A DNA stretch of 64,000 bases from Theobroma cacao (lineage: Eukaryota; Streptophyta; Magnoliopsida; Malvales; Malvaceae), in NCBI RefSeq assembly GCF_000208745.1, contig NC_030856.1, forward strand, positions 416,354-480,353. The letters run 5' to 3'. A program made the translations under genes and the position numbers. Below are positions 35,384 through 46,176 of the stretch, in pieces. Each line of letters starts with the position of its first letter. Position 1 is the stretch's first letter. The notes beneath the pieces were generated by a model, which did no database searches, had not been told where the DNA came from, and was given only the letters and a program-made list of their open reading frames with translations.

Positions 35384-35929
35384 TCACATGATGGAACAGA
35401 TGGTTGGGTTTGGGTCATCATAAACCACTCCATAGTGCAAGGTACAATAATTTGGACATTGACAACAACCAAATGAACTGCATTGGTGGATTTCTGGTTT
35501 TTTAGCCTTATCTCCATCTTTTCCTTTGTCTTCTCCCACGCTGATTATGGCTGCATACCCAAGCTTTTTCCTGAGTAAACAGGTCAGGTTTGCTGAATCA
35601 ATTCCTTCTCCAGTCACCACAACCTGATCTTTGTCATTCCCTGCTATGGCCACCGAGCTCACACCTGTCAGAGAAAACAAGGATCAGATGAGCATTCAAG
35701 GAATTGTTTTTTTTTTTGTTTTGTTTTGTAAAGTTTGTTCAAACGATGCAATACATACCATTTGCAACTGCAGCAATCTTCATGGCCTTGGTTCTGCATT
35801 TGTCACAGTGCATTGGCACCTTGATAACTATCTTTTGCTGCAAACACAATCAAGGTGCATTAGTTTCTATGACAAATGCCCAAGAAGAACCCCAGATCAT
35901 GATGTAAAAGAAACAAGGCTTACCTTCAT
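35384..35929 (-). CDS. HIPP: HMA domain protein F, CaaX CSIM (121 aa)
   Basis: Exons 35924-35929 (ATG AAG), 35759-35837 and 35384-35664 join in phase (366 nt). The product reads MKQKIVIKVPMHCDKC, with a classic MxCxxC metal site. It continues through GVSSVAIAGNDKDQVVVTG and CLLRKKLGYAAIISV, and has a cysteine-rich stretch (SSFGCCQCPNYC) before the CaaX box CSIM. The TATA box TATATAA (36021-36027, minus strand) lies about 95 nt upstream of the ATG. Farnesylation would place it at membranes; the extra cysteines could add metal ligands or palmitoylation sites. It is the least degenerate member of the cluster and lies 2.6 kb downstream of the end of the NLR gene, on the same strand. Confidence 0.9.
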
Positions 35930-36014
35930 GGTTTAGTTTATGTAGCTAGTGCACAAAAGACTGCCTTCTGTCAAACAATGAATGTAAGTTTATGGAGAAG
36001 AGAGTAGTACCAGT

Positions 36015-36030
36015 ATCTACTTATATAGGG
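36015..36030 (-). promoter_or_regulatory. TATA box of HMA gene F
   Basis: On the minus strand TATATAAGTA sits about 95 nt upstream of the start codon, a normal spacing for a plant core promoter with a leader of about 60 nt. Confidence 0.55.
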
Positions 36031-38567
36031 GAAGGCTTTCCTGTCTGTTTGAGGAGATACCTAGTTGGCACACCTAAAATAACTAATGATTGGCTGAACT
36101 TAAGCTTACCTTAAACTTGTTAGTTGATATAAATTTTAGTCAAAGCCAAAACCGCGGCTTCTGCAGACCTGGTCAGTTCCAATCCAGTTTCTCCAAACCG
36201 CTGCCACTAGCTAATATTTTATTGTTAGGCTGTAGGCGATTGACCCTTTACAGTGACAGCCTCATTCTACTTCCAATTTCAGCTGTGTTTATTACTTTAT
36301 TACATGTAGTACTGCATGTTGATGAATGATAGTTGAGTCGAGACAGCGGATCAATGATACAGGTGTTTGCTTAACCACCAAATCGAGGTCCTAAGTCGAA
36401 GTTTCTAATCAGTTTCTCTCAACTATGAAAGAGAATAAAAATATACACATGTTGGTATATGCATGACAGTGTTAAGTTTTTAAGTATGACATTTTATCAG
36501 TAAAAACTTCCTTTTCAGACTGGTTCTCAATGAACAAATGGTGTGCATGGGGCTAGAATGTGAAATGGAGTCGTGCAAAAAATAGTAGCTTGGTCAAAGA
36601 AAGCCAGATAGTTGAAGACATTCTACATATATGAAAGGAGGTTCCTCCTCCTTGATGCTGTAAAGAGGGGCTGTAGGTAGAAATTAACAGCATAAAATGC
36701 AATCAAGGCTGTTGATGTGAAGGGTTTTCCTTGGTTTGGGTTTGGGGTATATGCAGGGCACAAAAATTCTATGCACTTCAAAATACATCAGATAAGAGGA
36801 AAGTAATCCTGTTAGGCTTATTCTTAAATATGAGTAGGACTGCAGGGCATTTAATTCAACTGTATGAGAAGACTCGCTCATCGATCCATCATCTTATAAC
36901 TTGAAATTACAGCAAGCTGCTTATACCTTCGGTTTGACAATGTATTGAAATTTTAACGAGTCTTGGTAAAGATCACATGAATCTAAGGACAGTGCAGCAG
37001 AATAGTGAAAAGTTTAAGAACTTGGCAAAACAGTAGAATGCAGAACGAGGATCCAGAACTTTTCTCGCGTCTTCACTTCCCCATGCAGCATGATGAACCC
37101 CCATGCAGAGACATCCTACCAGCCGTGCGGGCACGACGCAGAACGAAGAGCCCACAACAAGGCTTGACAAGCCGAGAACTAAGCCCAGGTTGTCAGGGGC
37201 ATTCTGAATATGAGCCCAGAACTGAACCCAGAAATGGACCAAATGAAACTGAGCCTGATGACTTGAGAAGCCAACTAGCTCAGCCCCCCCGCTGTTGTGA
37301 ATGAGCCTGCAGATAAGGCTATCTGCTTGGAGCCCGTGAGCTCCTCAAGCCATAGGCTCAACCAAAATGAGTCCATTTCCCAGTATCCGGAGCAGCCCAC
37401 CAACTGCAGGCCTTTAATACCAAATCCACAGCCAACTGGTGCAACCAACCCCGTTGGCCAGCCCGATACCTGACCATGTTGGTCGGGTTGGTCTATCTGA
37501 AGGCTGTTTAATGTCCTTTTTGGGTGCACATGGCCGCTTAACAACTGTATTGAACTGTCTTATCAGAATCATATATATATTTTTAGATTAATCATTGAGA
37601 ACTTTCATTCCATTTAGGAATACCCAGAATATACAGTAATCAAGAGCCATAGACAGGTTAACTCTGTTCCCCTAATCAGCCTCCTGGTTACAAAAAATCC
37701 AGCGGCTATAAGCAACCCACAAAAGTCCACAATGGCGCGTGGATTGGATGCATGATGATTGATCAGAGACATGGGATTTGTGGAATATCTTCAGCGAGAT
37801 TGACGCTCTTATGCATGGTGCATGGTAGCCATCATTTGATATTCGTGTACCGTGGAGTCTATATTTTCAGCATGGTAGTAGCCCTCATTGGATATTCGCG
37901 TACTGCCTATGTTTTATCTATCAGCTTCTGTTAAGTTTTGGTATGAAAATGATTCAAACGAACCAGAAGAGCAGGAAAGTTAAGACAACATTGAATTGCA
38001 GAAAGAAAATAACAGATAGATGAGCTTAACTGAACTTCATTAGGGAAGAAAGAAGCTTGATACAATGCAATTCAACTTGAAAATACAAGAAAAACTAAAG
38101 CTTAATTCTTACAGAAACATCACTTAAACTCTGCCTTACACTACCTACCTACAAGCAGATGGCAGAAATTAAGTCTTTGCATGCTCTGGCACTATCAATA
38201 AAACTTGCACATTGATAAAACAACACATGACACAAAAAGACATGACAACGTTGATGAAGTCATAATCTTCTCTGCTTGTCTCAGCATCAACAGCTTCCTC
38301 ACCAACTTTATTTTGAAATGCTTTTATTCTTGATTGATTCACCTACCAAAAGAAAAAACAATTACAAGTTAAGGTAAGAGAGTCATGCAATGTATTGACT
38401 GTATAGTTTAAAAAGTAGAAACCCGGAAGCAGTCACTGCCTGCTGTGAAGTGTGAAAATTGTCAAACATATATATGTTTAAAATTAGAGAAAAGGGCACT
38501 AACAAGAATACAATTAAAAGCTAAGAATGCTTACCATGGAGAAAAATGATCCCTAATGCAAACAGAA
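36031..38567. other. Region between HMA gene F and the NLR gene, including the NLR 3' UTR
   Basis: Positions 37040-37545 are clearly GC-richer than the neighbourhood and have overlapping ORFs on both strands. None matches a family I know, so a decayed foreign or TE segment is possible. Two related direct repeats (CATGGTAG...CATT(T)GATATTCG) lie at 37822 and 37872. A spliced 3' UTR for the NLR is suggested by a donor GTAAGC at about 38534 and an acceptor at about 38343. Confidence 0.4.
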
Positions 38568-41321
38568 TCAGGAAAGATTCTGGTATGACCATAGTCCGTT
38601 GCTCCCAAGCCTGTAAGAGTGGATTATCTTAATGTGATCAACCATCGATCGGTCTTCGCAGTCCTTCTTAAGCCTGTTAAGGAAGCTCTCGTTCATATCA
38701 AACAGAAACAGCTCTTCGAGGTGAGTAAGCTTGGAGATACCTGATGGAAGTATCTTTAACTTCTCACACTTGCATAGTGTTAGCTTTTCGAGTTTAGGCA
38801 TTGCGTTTGTCTCTACTACCACCATGTTTAGGCTAGCAAATTGTTCAAGATGCAAAATTTTTAGCTTCTGGAACGAATTAGGCATGAACTCCAAGGATTT
38901 TCCCATGTATGAATCAACCATCTGAAGCTCTAGAAGGTTTGGCAAAGCTTGAAGCGCCCAGAGTGGGTTGTTGTCTGTGTTCAGTTTTGACCACTTCAGA
39001 TAAATCCTAACTAGGCTGTCAAGAGAGGATGAGGAAATCCACCCTGGTAACTTCTCCAGGCGTCCTTTTAAGTAAAGACGTTGAAGAAAGCGAGGGTGAT
39101 TAACCATATAATCCAGATCTAGGTACTCTTCCAGGCCAGTTGAGCTTACATCAAGAGTCAAAAGGTTTTCCATCTTCATGATGGAAGCACACAGTTTCTG
39201 TCCATCCCCTTTCTTGAGATCAAGAAGCCCCAGCTTCCTCAGACGGATTAAAGCTCCCAACTCTTCTATTACTTCACTGTTTGCCCTTAAAAGTGCCAAT
39301 TTCTGAAGCTTACCCAAAGTCCCAATTCCTGCAGGAACCTTCACTCCTTGTACAGACTCCAAGGTTACATAATTCTTTACATTGTAACGATAAACTAGCA
39401 GATGGCGCAAAAACTGGAGAGAAAGTATCTCCGATGGCAACTCAGTCACAAAAGTCTGTTTGAGGTTTAAGGTTTCAAGGTATGCTAGCTTCTTTATAGA
39501 CTTAGGAACTGTCTTTATTTTTGTTTCCCTCAAAGACAGGTACTTTAGAAGGGTGAGCTTAACAATTTCTTTAGGAAAAGTTTCCAATGGTGCACCCTCT
39601 AAATCTAAGACCTTCAACAATTTAAACCGATCAAGTAATTTTCTAATCTTGGAGCTTAACGAATCATACCATTGAAACATGAACAAAGCTCGAACGTGAC
39701 TCGAAACCAAATCTTCGTTCTGAGGACAACGAGATTGAATAGAGAGGCGACGAACTTGAACTTCGTCATCTTGAACTTCCTCATCACTTGACCCTGTGCT
39801 TGATTCAGCAAGGATTTTGACAAAATTTTCCTCCTCGGATTTCTCAATGAGGAATTCTCGAACCAGGTTGAGCACTCGACAAGTGCTCACACGTCCAGCG
39901 AAATCCCTTGAGCTTACATGAATCAAATTCCTTCCTATAAGCTCGTTGAGGTAATCTTCTGCAACCATCTCCTTAGTTTTGTCTCTTTTTGCCTTGATAA
40001 ATCCTTCAGCTATCCACAAGCGAATCAGCCTTCCACGCTTAATTGAATAATCCTCCGGAAAGATACTAAAATACATAAAACAACTCTTTAGATTGCTTGT
40101 GCCTGACAGATCCTTGTAACTTGGCAGCAATACTTTTCCAAACTTTGAAAGATCTGACCCAAGGCTATTGAGCAATTTCTGGAATTCATCACCCTTTTTT
40201 TCCCTGGTTGATAGAAGGCTACCGACTGCCACAATTGCAAATGGTAAACCTTCACATTTTGTCAGAATACTTTGATAATACTCCACCAACTCCTCCGGAC
40301 ACTTTCCATCACTGCGGAAAGCCTTCTTACAGAATAGGTACCAAGCGTCTGGCGATGATAGAGCTCCTATTTTGAGAACATGAAGCTCTGACGACTGCAC
40401 ACAAAAAGAGGCCAGATTAGAGTTTGTTGTGGTGACGATTATTCTACTGCGTTTGTCACCAGAGGGCAGATCATTCACAATGCTAACCCAATCCTCTTTA
40501 CTCCGCAGATCATCTAAAACGAGGAGATATCTTCTCTGCTCTAAATGGCGTTTCAGTTTTTCTTGAACAGTCATCCCAGGAGGAAAGAGCTTCTCCTCCC
40601 ACCCCTCACAAAACTGCTGCAACATTCCCCTTAAAACTTCATCAGTTTTGAAGGAACGAGACAAATCAATCCAAGCATGACAGTCATATCGACTTAGAAC
40701 ACTTTTATCATCATAGACACTCCTCACAAGAGTGGATTTTCCCGAGCCAGCAATCCCAGCCACTGAAAGTGTCATGCGCCTTGCTTCTCCCTCTTGTAAC
40801 ATCCGGATAAGTGTTGCTTTCTGCCCCTCAAAGCCTACAATTTCATCTTCTTCTGGAATCTGGTAGGTTGCACGATCCTCCAACATTGAACTGGAGCTTG
40901 AGCCTTCATCTGGATAAAGGCGAGGATCAAAGCCCTTAAGGTTGTCCCTCTTTCTCCTGATATCTTTAATTTTTGAGGACAACTCATGGAGAGCAACGCG
41001 GCGAGTAGGAAAATGAGCATAATGATGAGCCTTCTGTTCGAGTTTATTCCTACTGAAGTGATGTGGCACATGAAGCCGGAACTCATCAAGAACATCCTCG
41101 ATATCATAGGCTATGTCTCGTAATTGCTTTGCTCGATCTTTCTGTAATGCACTGCCGTCTTTACCATCCGTATCCTTCAAGTAGGCCTGTATAGTCCTCA
41201 GCCAGTTTCGGACGTCACGAATATCATCCTGCACGCTCTTTTTAAATTTCACTTCTTTATCAAGGAAGCTTGATACCTTCTCGATCAGAAAGATTGCTGC
41301 TGCAATGGCTGCATCTGCCAT
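38568..41321 (-). CDS. CC-NBS-LRR immune receptor (917 aa, single exon)
   Basis: RPM1-like CNL. The coiled coil covers residues 1-130, with EDVLDE at 75-80. The NB-ARC has P-loop GIAGSGKST (189-197), kinase 2 LLVLDDL (266-272), RNBS-B RSRIIVTTTN (291-300), CEGLPF (356-361) and RNBS-D CFMYFSIFPEDY (414-425). The MHD position reads VLN (residues 483-485, in CRVLNLVREF), so both the His and the Asp of the motif are replaced. LRRs follow from about residue 540 to 905. The frame is intact and of normal length. NLRs of this class recognise pathogen effectors and trigger defence. Changes in MHD often alter ADP binding and autoactivity, so this receptor may be constitutively biased, a helper, or degenerating. 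The stop is about 33 nt before a probable 3' UTR splice junction, too close to predict nonsense-mediated decay. Confidence 0.95.
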   Translation of the reverse strand: MADAAIAAAIFLIEKVSSFLDKEVKFKKSVQDDIRDVRNWLRTIQAYLKDTDGKDGSALQKDRAKQLRDIAYDIEDVLDEFRLHVPHHFSRNKLEQKAHHYAHFPTRRVALHELSSKIKDIRRKRDNLKGFDPRLYPDEGSSSSSMLEDRATYQIPEEDEIVGFEGQKATLIRMLQEGEARRMTLSVAGIAGSGKSTLVRSVYDDKSVLSRYDCHAWIDLSRSFKTDEVLRGMLQQFCEGWEEKLFPPGMTVQEKLKRHLEQRRYLLVLDDLRSKEDWVSIVNDLPSGDKRSRIIVTTTNSNLASFCVQSSELHVLKIGALSSPDAWYLFCKKAFRSDGKCPEELVEYYQSILTKCEGLPFAIVAVGSLLSTREKKGDEFQKLLNSLGSDLSKFGKVLLPSYKDLSGTSNLKSCFMYFSIFPEDYSIKRGRLIRLWIAEGFIKAKRDKTKEMVAEDYLNELIGRNLIHVSSRDFAGRVSTCRVLNLVREFLIEKSEEENFVKILAESSTGSSDEEVQDDEVQVRRLSIQSRCPQNEDLVSSHVRALFMFQWYDSLSSKIRKLLDRFKLLKVLDLEGAPLETFPKEIVKLTLLKYLSLRETKIKTVPKSIKKLAYLETLNLKQTFVTELPSEILSLQFLRHLLVYRYNVKNYVTLESVQGVKVPAGIGTLGKLQKLALLRANSEVIEELGALIRLRKLGLLDLKKGDGQKLCASIMKMENLLTLDVSSTGLEEYLDLDYMVNHPRFLQRLYLKGRLEKLPGWISSSSLDSLVRIYLKWSKLNTDNNPLWALQALPNLLELQMVDSYMGKSLEFMPNSFQKLKILHLEQFASLNMVVVETNAMPKLEKLTLCKCEKLKILPSGISKLTHLEELFLFDMNESFLNRLKKDCEDRSMVDHIKIIHSYRLGSNGLWSYQNLS

Positions 41322-43382
41322 ATTTTGGTTCGTTCTTATTTTCCCTGCTTGAGGAAGAACTTTCAGACCTTAATGGTACAGTTCTCTTCTCCTTGGCAAT
41401 AATCCCACCATTTTTCTTTACCTTATCTTCTTCTATTGACTTCGAATTGCTCAAAGTCTTTCAATACAGTTCAAGCAATGATCGTTACTTGAGGTGAAGT
41501 TGAGTACTAAAACATGGAAGAGAGCAAAATGCAAGGCGTGGCCGACTGCTTCTTCCCCGTTTCCTGTGTCAAACGGTGTGACTCCTGAATTACACCATTA
41601 ATATCTCCAATATTCACAATCAAAAAAGAAAAAAATGAAAGGAACAGGTTTGAATGAAATGGTTCTACGGCCAGGGAGGACTGCCAATATAATCCAAGTC
41701 AAAAATTAGAATATTCATTTGTTTGCTTCAAAGTCATATAAATAGCCCTACACCTAATAAATAATTTTGAACGCGACATGTTAACGCCATACAGAAAAAT
41801 ACAAAATTTAGTTTTACTTTTTATGTGTTTCGTGTTTAATTTTCGTATCTTAACTTGTCAAACACGAATAACAAGTTTAATTAATCACGTTATCGTGTTT
41901 GAACTTGTATACGTGACACGTTTCTCAACCGATTAAAAATTAATTGTCAAATACTATTTTAACCTTACTTAAATAATTTTAAACAATTATTTTAATACAT
42001 TTTTTAAATTTTATTATATCTAAGGTTATTATTATTTTGTTTTATTATGACTGTTTTTATAATTATTTATTCTAAATTTAAATAATAAAATTATATATAA
42101 TTATAATTATTTTTATTTAATCATATTAAACGTGTTATTAACCGTGTCGTATTGTATATTGACACGATTAATAAATATTTTAATCGTGTCGTGTTAGACA
42201 GTTATTAAACATATACGCATATGTGTTTCTTATTTAAAACATAAATATTATTTTTATCGTATTAATATTTGATACGTTTAATATATAAAAACGGGGATTC
42301 CAACCTTCATAACCCTGGTAAAGAAAAAAGAAGATCATGTCCAATATCAGTTAAATGCAAAATTTCCAAGCTGCTTCATGGAAGGGGGCTAGTAGGGCCC
42401 GCCCCCCACCCCCAAAATTCAAAATTTTAATTTTTTTATTTTATTTTTTAAAACTTTTATTTTTATTTTTTAAAAATTTTATAATTTTATTTTATTAAAT
42501 ATTAAATATTTCTTTTTTTTCCTCTCAAATCTAAAAATTTAAAATTTTTTTGACTCCGTCACTGCAATTGCTTATTAGGAAAATATTTCTTAAATAGATT
42601 CCAAGTCAAAAGTAGCAGTATAGTCAATTTGTTTGTTTCAAGGTCATATTCATATCTCTGTCAAAGAGAAAACAGAGGCCATAGCAATGCAAACTTCTTC
42701 GAAGTTGCAATAGAATACACCAAGCTAAGACAATGATCTATCTCCAATAGAAGGCAAAGCCAGGACAGGGACCAAGAAAATGTCCATGCCAGAAATTATG
42801 TAAAGTCATCCATTAACTGCAGTCTGCGGTTCAGCAAGTCACATTCATGGTTTAACAATATGCCGGTCTCAACCAAGTTTATATGACTACCAATGGAATG
42901 TTGGTGTTTTGAGTGAATCAATTTAATTGCTCTTTTTGTTCATATTAATCTGGTCATAGGGTGGCCATGGAAAGGAAACAAAGAAAAAATTAATCTAATT
43001 ACTCATGAGTTTGAACCGAATTAGGCAAACTCTTGTATGAACCAATCCACATACCAGATTTATAGAAGAAATTCCAACGTTTTTACATGTTATTTTTGCC
43101 ACAATTCTAACATCAAATCCTTTACAGGCAGCAAATGTAGTCGTCTTCCATGTAAAACAAGAAAGCATAAACCCCTCCCAATACCCTTTTAATCCTATCT
43201 TCAGAAATTTTCAAGGTCTAGATCTAAGTGTTGGCCTTGGAAGTGAAGGCAGCAAGGGTCTCAAAGAAGACTATCAGTATCAACTTTGTGTAATGGTAGC
43301 TTATATCCAATTCATCAAAAACCAAAAATGAAGATGACCCAATTTCTTCTTTTCCTCTATGAATATATATATGCCACTGCTT
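41322..43382. other. Intergenic DNA upstream of the NLR
   Basis: The promoter and leader of the NLR lie at 41322-41600. Positions 41760-42290 are AT-rich with repeated ACACGA/TCGTGT motifs on both strands, as in old MITEs. Positions 42380-42560 form a TE-like tail with a poly-C patch and repeated TTTTTAAAATTT. The segment after 43060 is the 3' flank of DUF2431 gene 2. No further gene is supported. Confidence 0.45.
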
Positions 43383-44497
43383 TCATGCTGATGCAGCCGG
43401 CAATAGGCCAAATATGTAAGTTTTGCTAGGATGGCTGTTGAAATTCCTGTCACCACCAAAGCCATATTTCGTGCGATAGCCTGGATAGTCAGTGAAATTG
43501 AATGGCACCTCTTGTATAAGCCTGAGACCAGCAGCAGAGGCTAGACCTCGTAAATTCCAACCAAGAAAGAAACCATTGGTTTTGTGTGCCACGTGGATTT
43601 CGCCATCTTCATCTATCATCTCCTTTGCATTGTCGAAGAACAACCTTATCAGCAACTGATGGCGGCTGCAAAGAAAATGAGCAATTACTGCATGGAATGA
43701 GAAAGTTCTTCAAGCTTTGCTAGAAAATTCGAGTTCACATTACCGTTTCTGAGATTCACCAGGTTCATCAGTGCAAAATCCAGCATGGGGAAAGTTGTAA
43801 ATGACTCTATCAAATTTAATGCACCTAAGGGCATAATGGTTTGCCATTTCAGTTGCATCCACACCATGCAGAACTGTGCATCCTCTGATTCTCAATTCAT
43901 GGATATTGGACATTGCCTTCTTATAGTTTCTGAACAAAAATCCTGCAAGATGTAATTATCCTGTAAAACAATTCCCAGTTTGTTTGCTGTCTGAAATTAG
44001 AGCAGACAGAGCCGACAAAGAGTGCATGCAGTTTCTTAGTTCATACCTCTAGAGTCAAGAGAAGTAGCCACCATGTTTCTTGCAGAACCAAAAGCTATAG
44101 CCAAACAAGCAGAGAATGAGAAATCCCCTTCACCCACCAACAACATCACGTGAGAACTGCAATAGCGCCGAACCCATCTTTCCGGGACTCCATTTTCTGT
44201 GTCTTCCCAATTGTCCGCACCCAAGACATATGCAGAAGCAGAAGCGGAAGCAGAAGCACAACCCCGCCTGTTCGGATCTTCCACAATATCAATGCATGTA
44301 CTAGTCACATTTTTATGACATTTAAAGGTAGAGTTTAGTGTGTCATTTAAAGGATCAAACAACTCTGGTGTAGAAATGAGGAGGCTGCAGTGCTCATCTG
44401 AGTCGTCTCTTTCCTCTTCTGGACGAAACCAACATTTTTTGATGGAGAGAATTTGACCCAACAAACGGTTCCGAATGAAGGAGAGAATTTGACCCAT
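43383..44497 (-). CDS. DUF2431 (BMT5-like) protein 2 (310 aa, 3 exons)
   Basis: Exons 44047-44497, 43744-43942 and 43383-43665 join in phase (933 nt). Exon 2 has exactly the length of exon 2 in gene 1 (199 nt). The core is LLVGEGDFSFSACLA, NMVATSLDSRG, HGVDATEMAN, YNFPHAGF, DEDGEIHVAHKT and TDYPGYRTKYGFGGD. The N-terminus has about 105 extra residues compared with gene 1. They include a basic start (MGQILSFIRNRLLG) and a short Ser-Ala repeat coded by GCAGAAGC units at 44230-44256. It belongs to the At4g26485-like family. Placement next to the LEA/NHL gene matches the Arabidopsis order as I remember it. Methyltransferase function is inferred only from the fold. Confidence 0.9.
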
Positions 44498-44761
44498 TGA
44501 ACCTCGTCTGCTCCTTCTTCTTCACAGGGCCTTCCAGATTGCAGCGAGCCAAGGGGAATTCTTCCTGGTTAAGAGCAATGTAGCTTTCCTAGTGAGTTAA
44601 TACACGTCTAATCGAATTTCAAAGCGTTTGATTGGACGGTTAGGTTCTTTTTTCTTGAAAAGTGCAGATATGATGTTACTGCCATTTCTCGAGAACCTAT
44701 CTAAAAAGCCGATTACTTCTGTTGTGTGTAGGATTACATACATGCATGTATGCATGATGCA

Positions 44762-44807
<46 letters not shown>

Positions 44808-46089
44808 TCAGCTTAGCTCACTATAATCAATTAATGAAGTCTCTGGCTAAATGCTAATAATATAGCCACCTTCCTTATGATTTTAATGAATCTGCCTCTC
44901 TAACCCAACATTTGTCCAGGCCTGTGGACTTGTGAGAGGTGATAAGATCCTGATCATAGCAGTTGCAGATCACAATTTAACTAAGATGTCTAGGCCATTG
45001 TGTGACTATATATCCAGCAATCAACGAAGTTTATACAAGATTAAAATTGATCATCCAAGAACAGAAAAAGCAAAATCCTGATAGCAGAAAACTAAATTTA
45101 AGATGATAGAGAAAGAGTAATGATGGATGCTAACAACCCAACATAGCCATGCATCATACTAGCAGAGATGAGTAAAAGGAAAAGAAAATTAATTACCTTT
45201 TATTACTAGGGAGATGTAATGCTTTTGGAATTGGAGTAGCAGACTAAATGGAGAGAAAGATGAGAATGTTAGATGATTACGGGGAGAGCAGGAGAGGTGA
45301 ATGCATTCATTAACCTGAAGAAGCAAAGCACGAAAGTGGGGAATAAGTCTTTATGGTCAATGGACCACAGCAGAGAGGAAAGAATTTTTTTTCACCTAGG
45401 CCAAGTTATTCCAATTGTTGGGTAGTTTGGTAAAATATCAATTTTCTTTTCTTCTTGTTTAGGTATGATCTACTGTTTAAACCATAGGATGCAATTATGT
45501 AATTATATTCCCAGTGGTGCTGCAGAATGAATATTCACTGGCCCAATAATTTTGAGGCCATGCAGTAGAAAGTTGATGCAGGTTTTGAAAATATTTGTTA
45601 AGATTCAAGTCCAAACATTAATCAAGTAAATCTAAACCACATGATTTTAAAAATTTAAACTCAAATTGTTCATAATAATAGACTTGAATTATTATATAAA
45701 TTTTAATAATTGCATTTATATTAAATGTGAGATGTGGGTATCACATTTTTTTGTCTTTGAAAGCATTAGTAAGGATGTTGAATATGGTCTCCAAGGGTAA
45801 ATCCTCATTCTTCTATCTTTGTCATCCGAATTAACTGCTACATTTACTCCCTCATCTTATCTGCAAAGAACATATAGAGTTTGTTTGTGCCATTAGGCTC
45901 TGCAAATTTATAGCTGAAAGTGTGATATCAGGTGGGTTTTTCTTTTTTGGGATATCAGAGATTGAGTACCATTACAACTTGACAGCTTAATTGAACCTGT
46001 AATAACTTAGATTATAACCATTTTTGACAGAAGAGCCTGGAAAAATTCTGGGTTGAATGTAACCTTTTTCCACTAGACAGGCCAGTCTA
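44498..46089. other. Intergenic DNA upstream of DUF2431 gene 2
   Basis: It contains a long TA microsatellite (44765-44815) about 270 bp upstream of the gene and otherwise AT-rich DNA. No gene is supported. Confidence 0.45.
44765..44815. repeat. (TA)n microsatellite
   Basis: About 51 nt of perfect TA repeat upstream of DUF2431 gene 2, probably length-polymorphic. Confidence 0.95.
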
Positions 46090-46176
46090 GAAAGGTATTG
46101 ACCTCTTTGTCAGATGGATTTCACCATCTTCATCCACCGCTTTGTTTCCACTTTCAAAGAACAAGTAAGCCAACTG
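46090..46176 (-). pseudogene. Relic of a third DUF2431 exon 3
   Basis: On the minus strand the sequence reads QLAYLFFESGNKAVDEDGEI and then HLTK. Gene 2 has QLLIRLFFDNAKEMIDEDGE at the matching place. A stop follows within about 10 codons and no other exon is recognisable nearby. It shows that a further DUF2431 copy once stood between gene 2 and the LEA/NHL gene. Confidence 0.65.
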
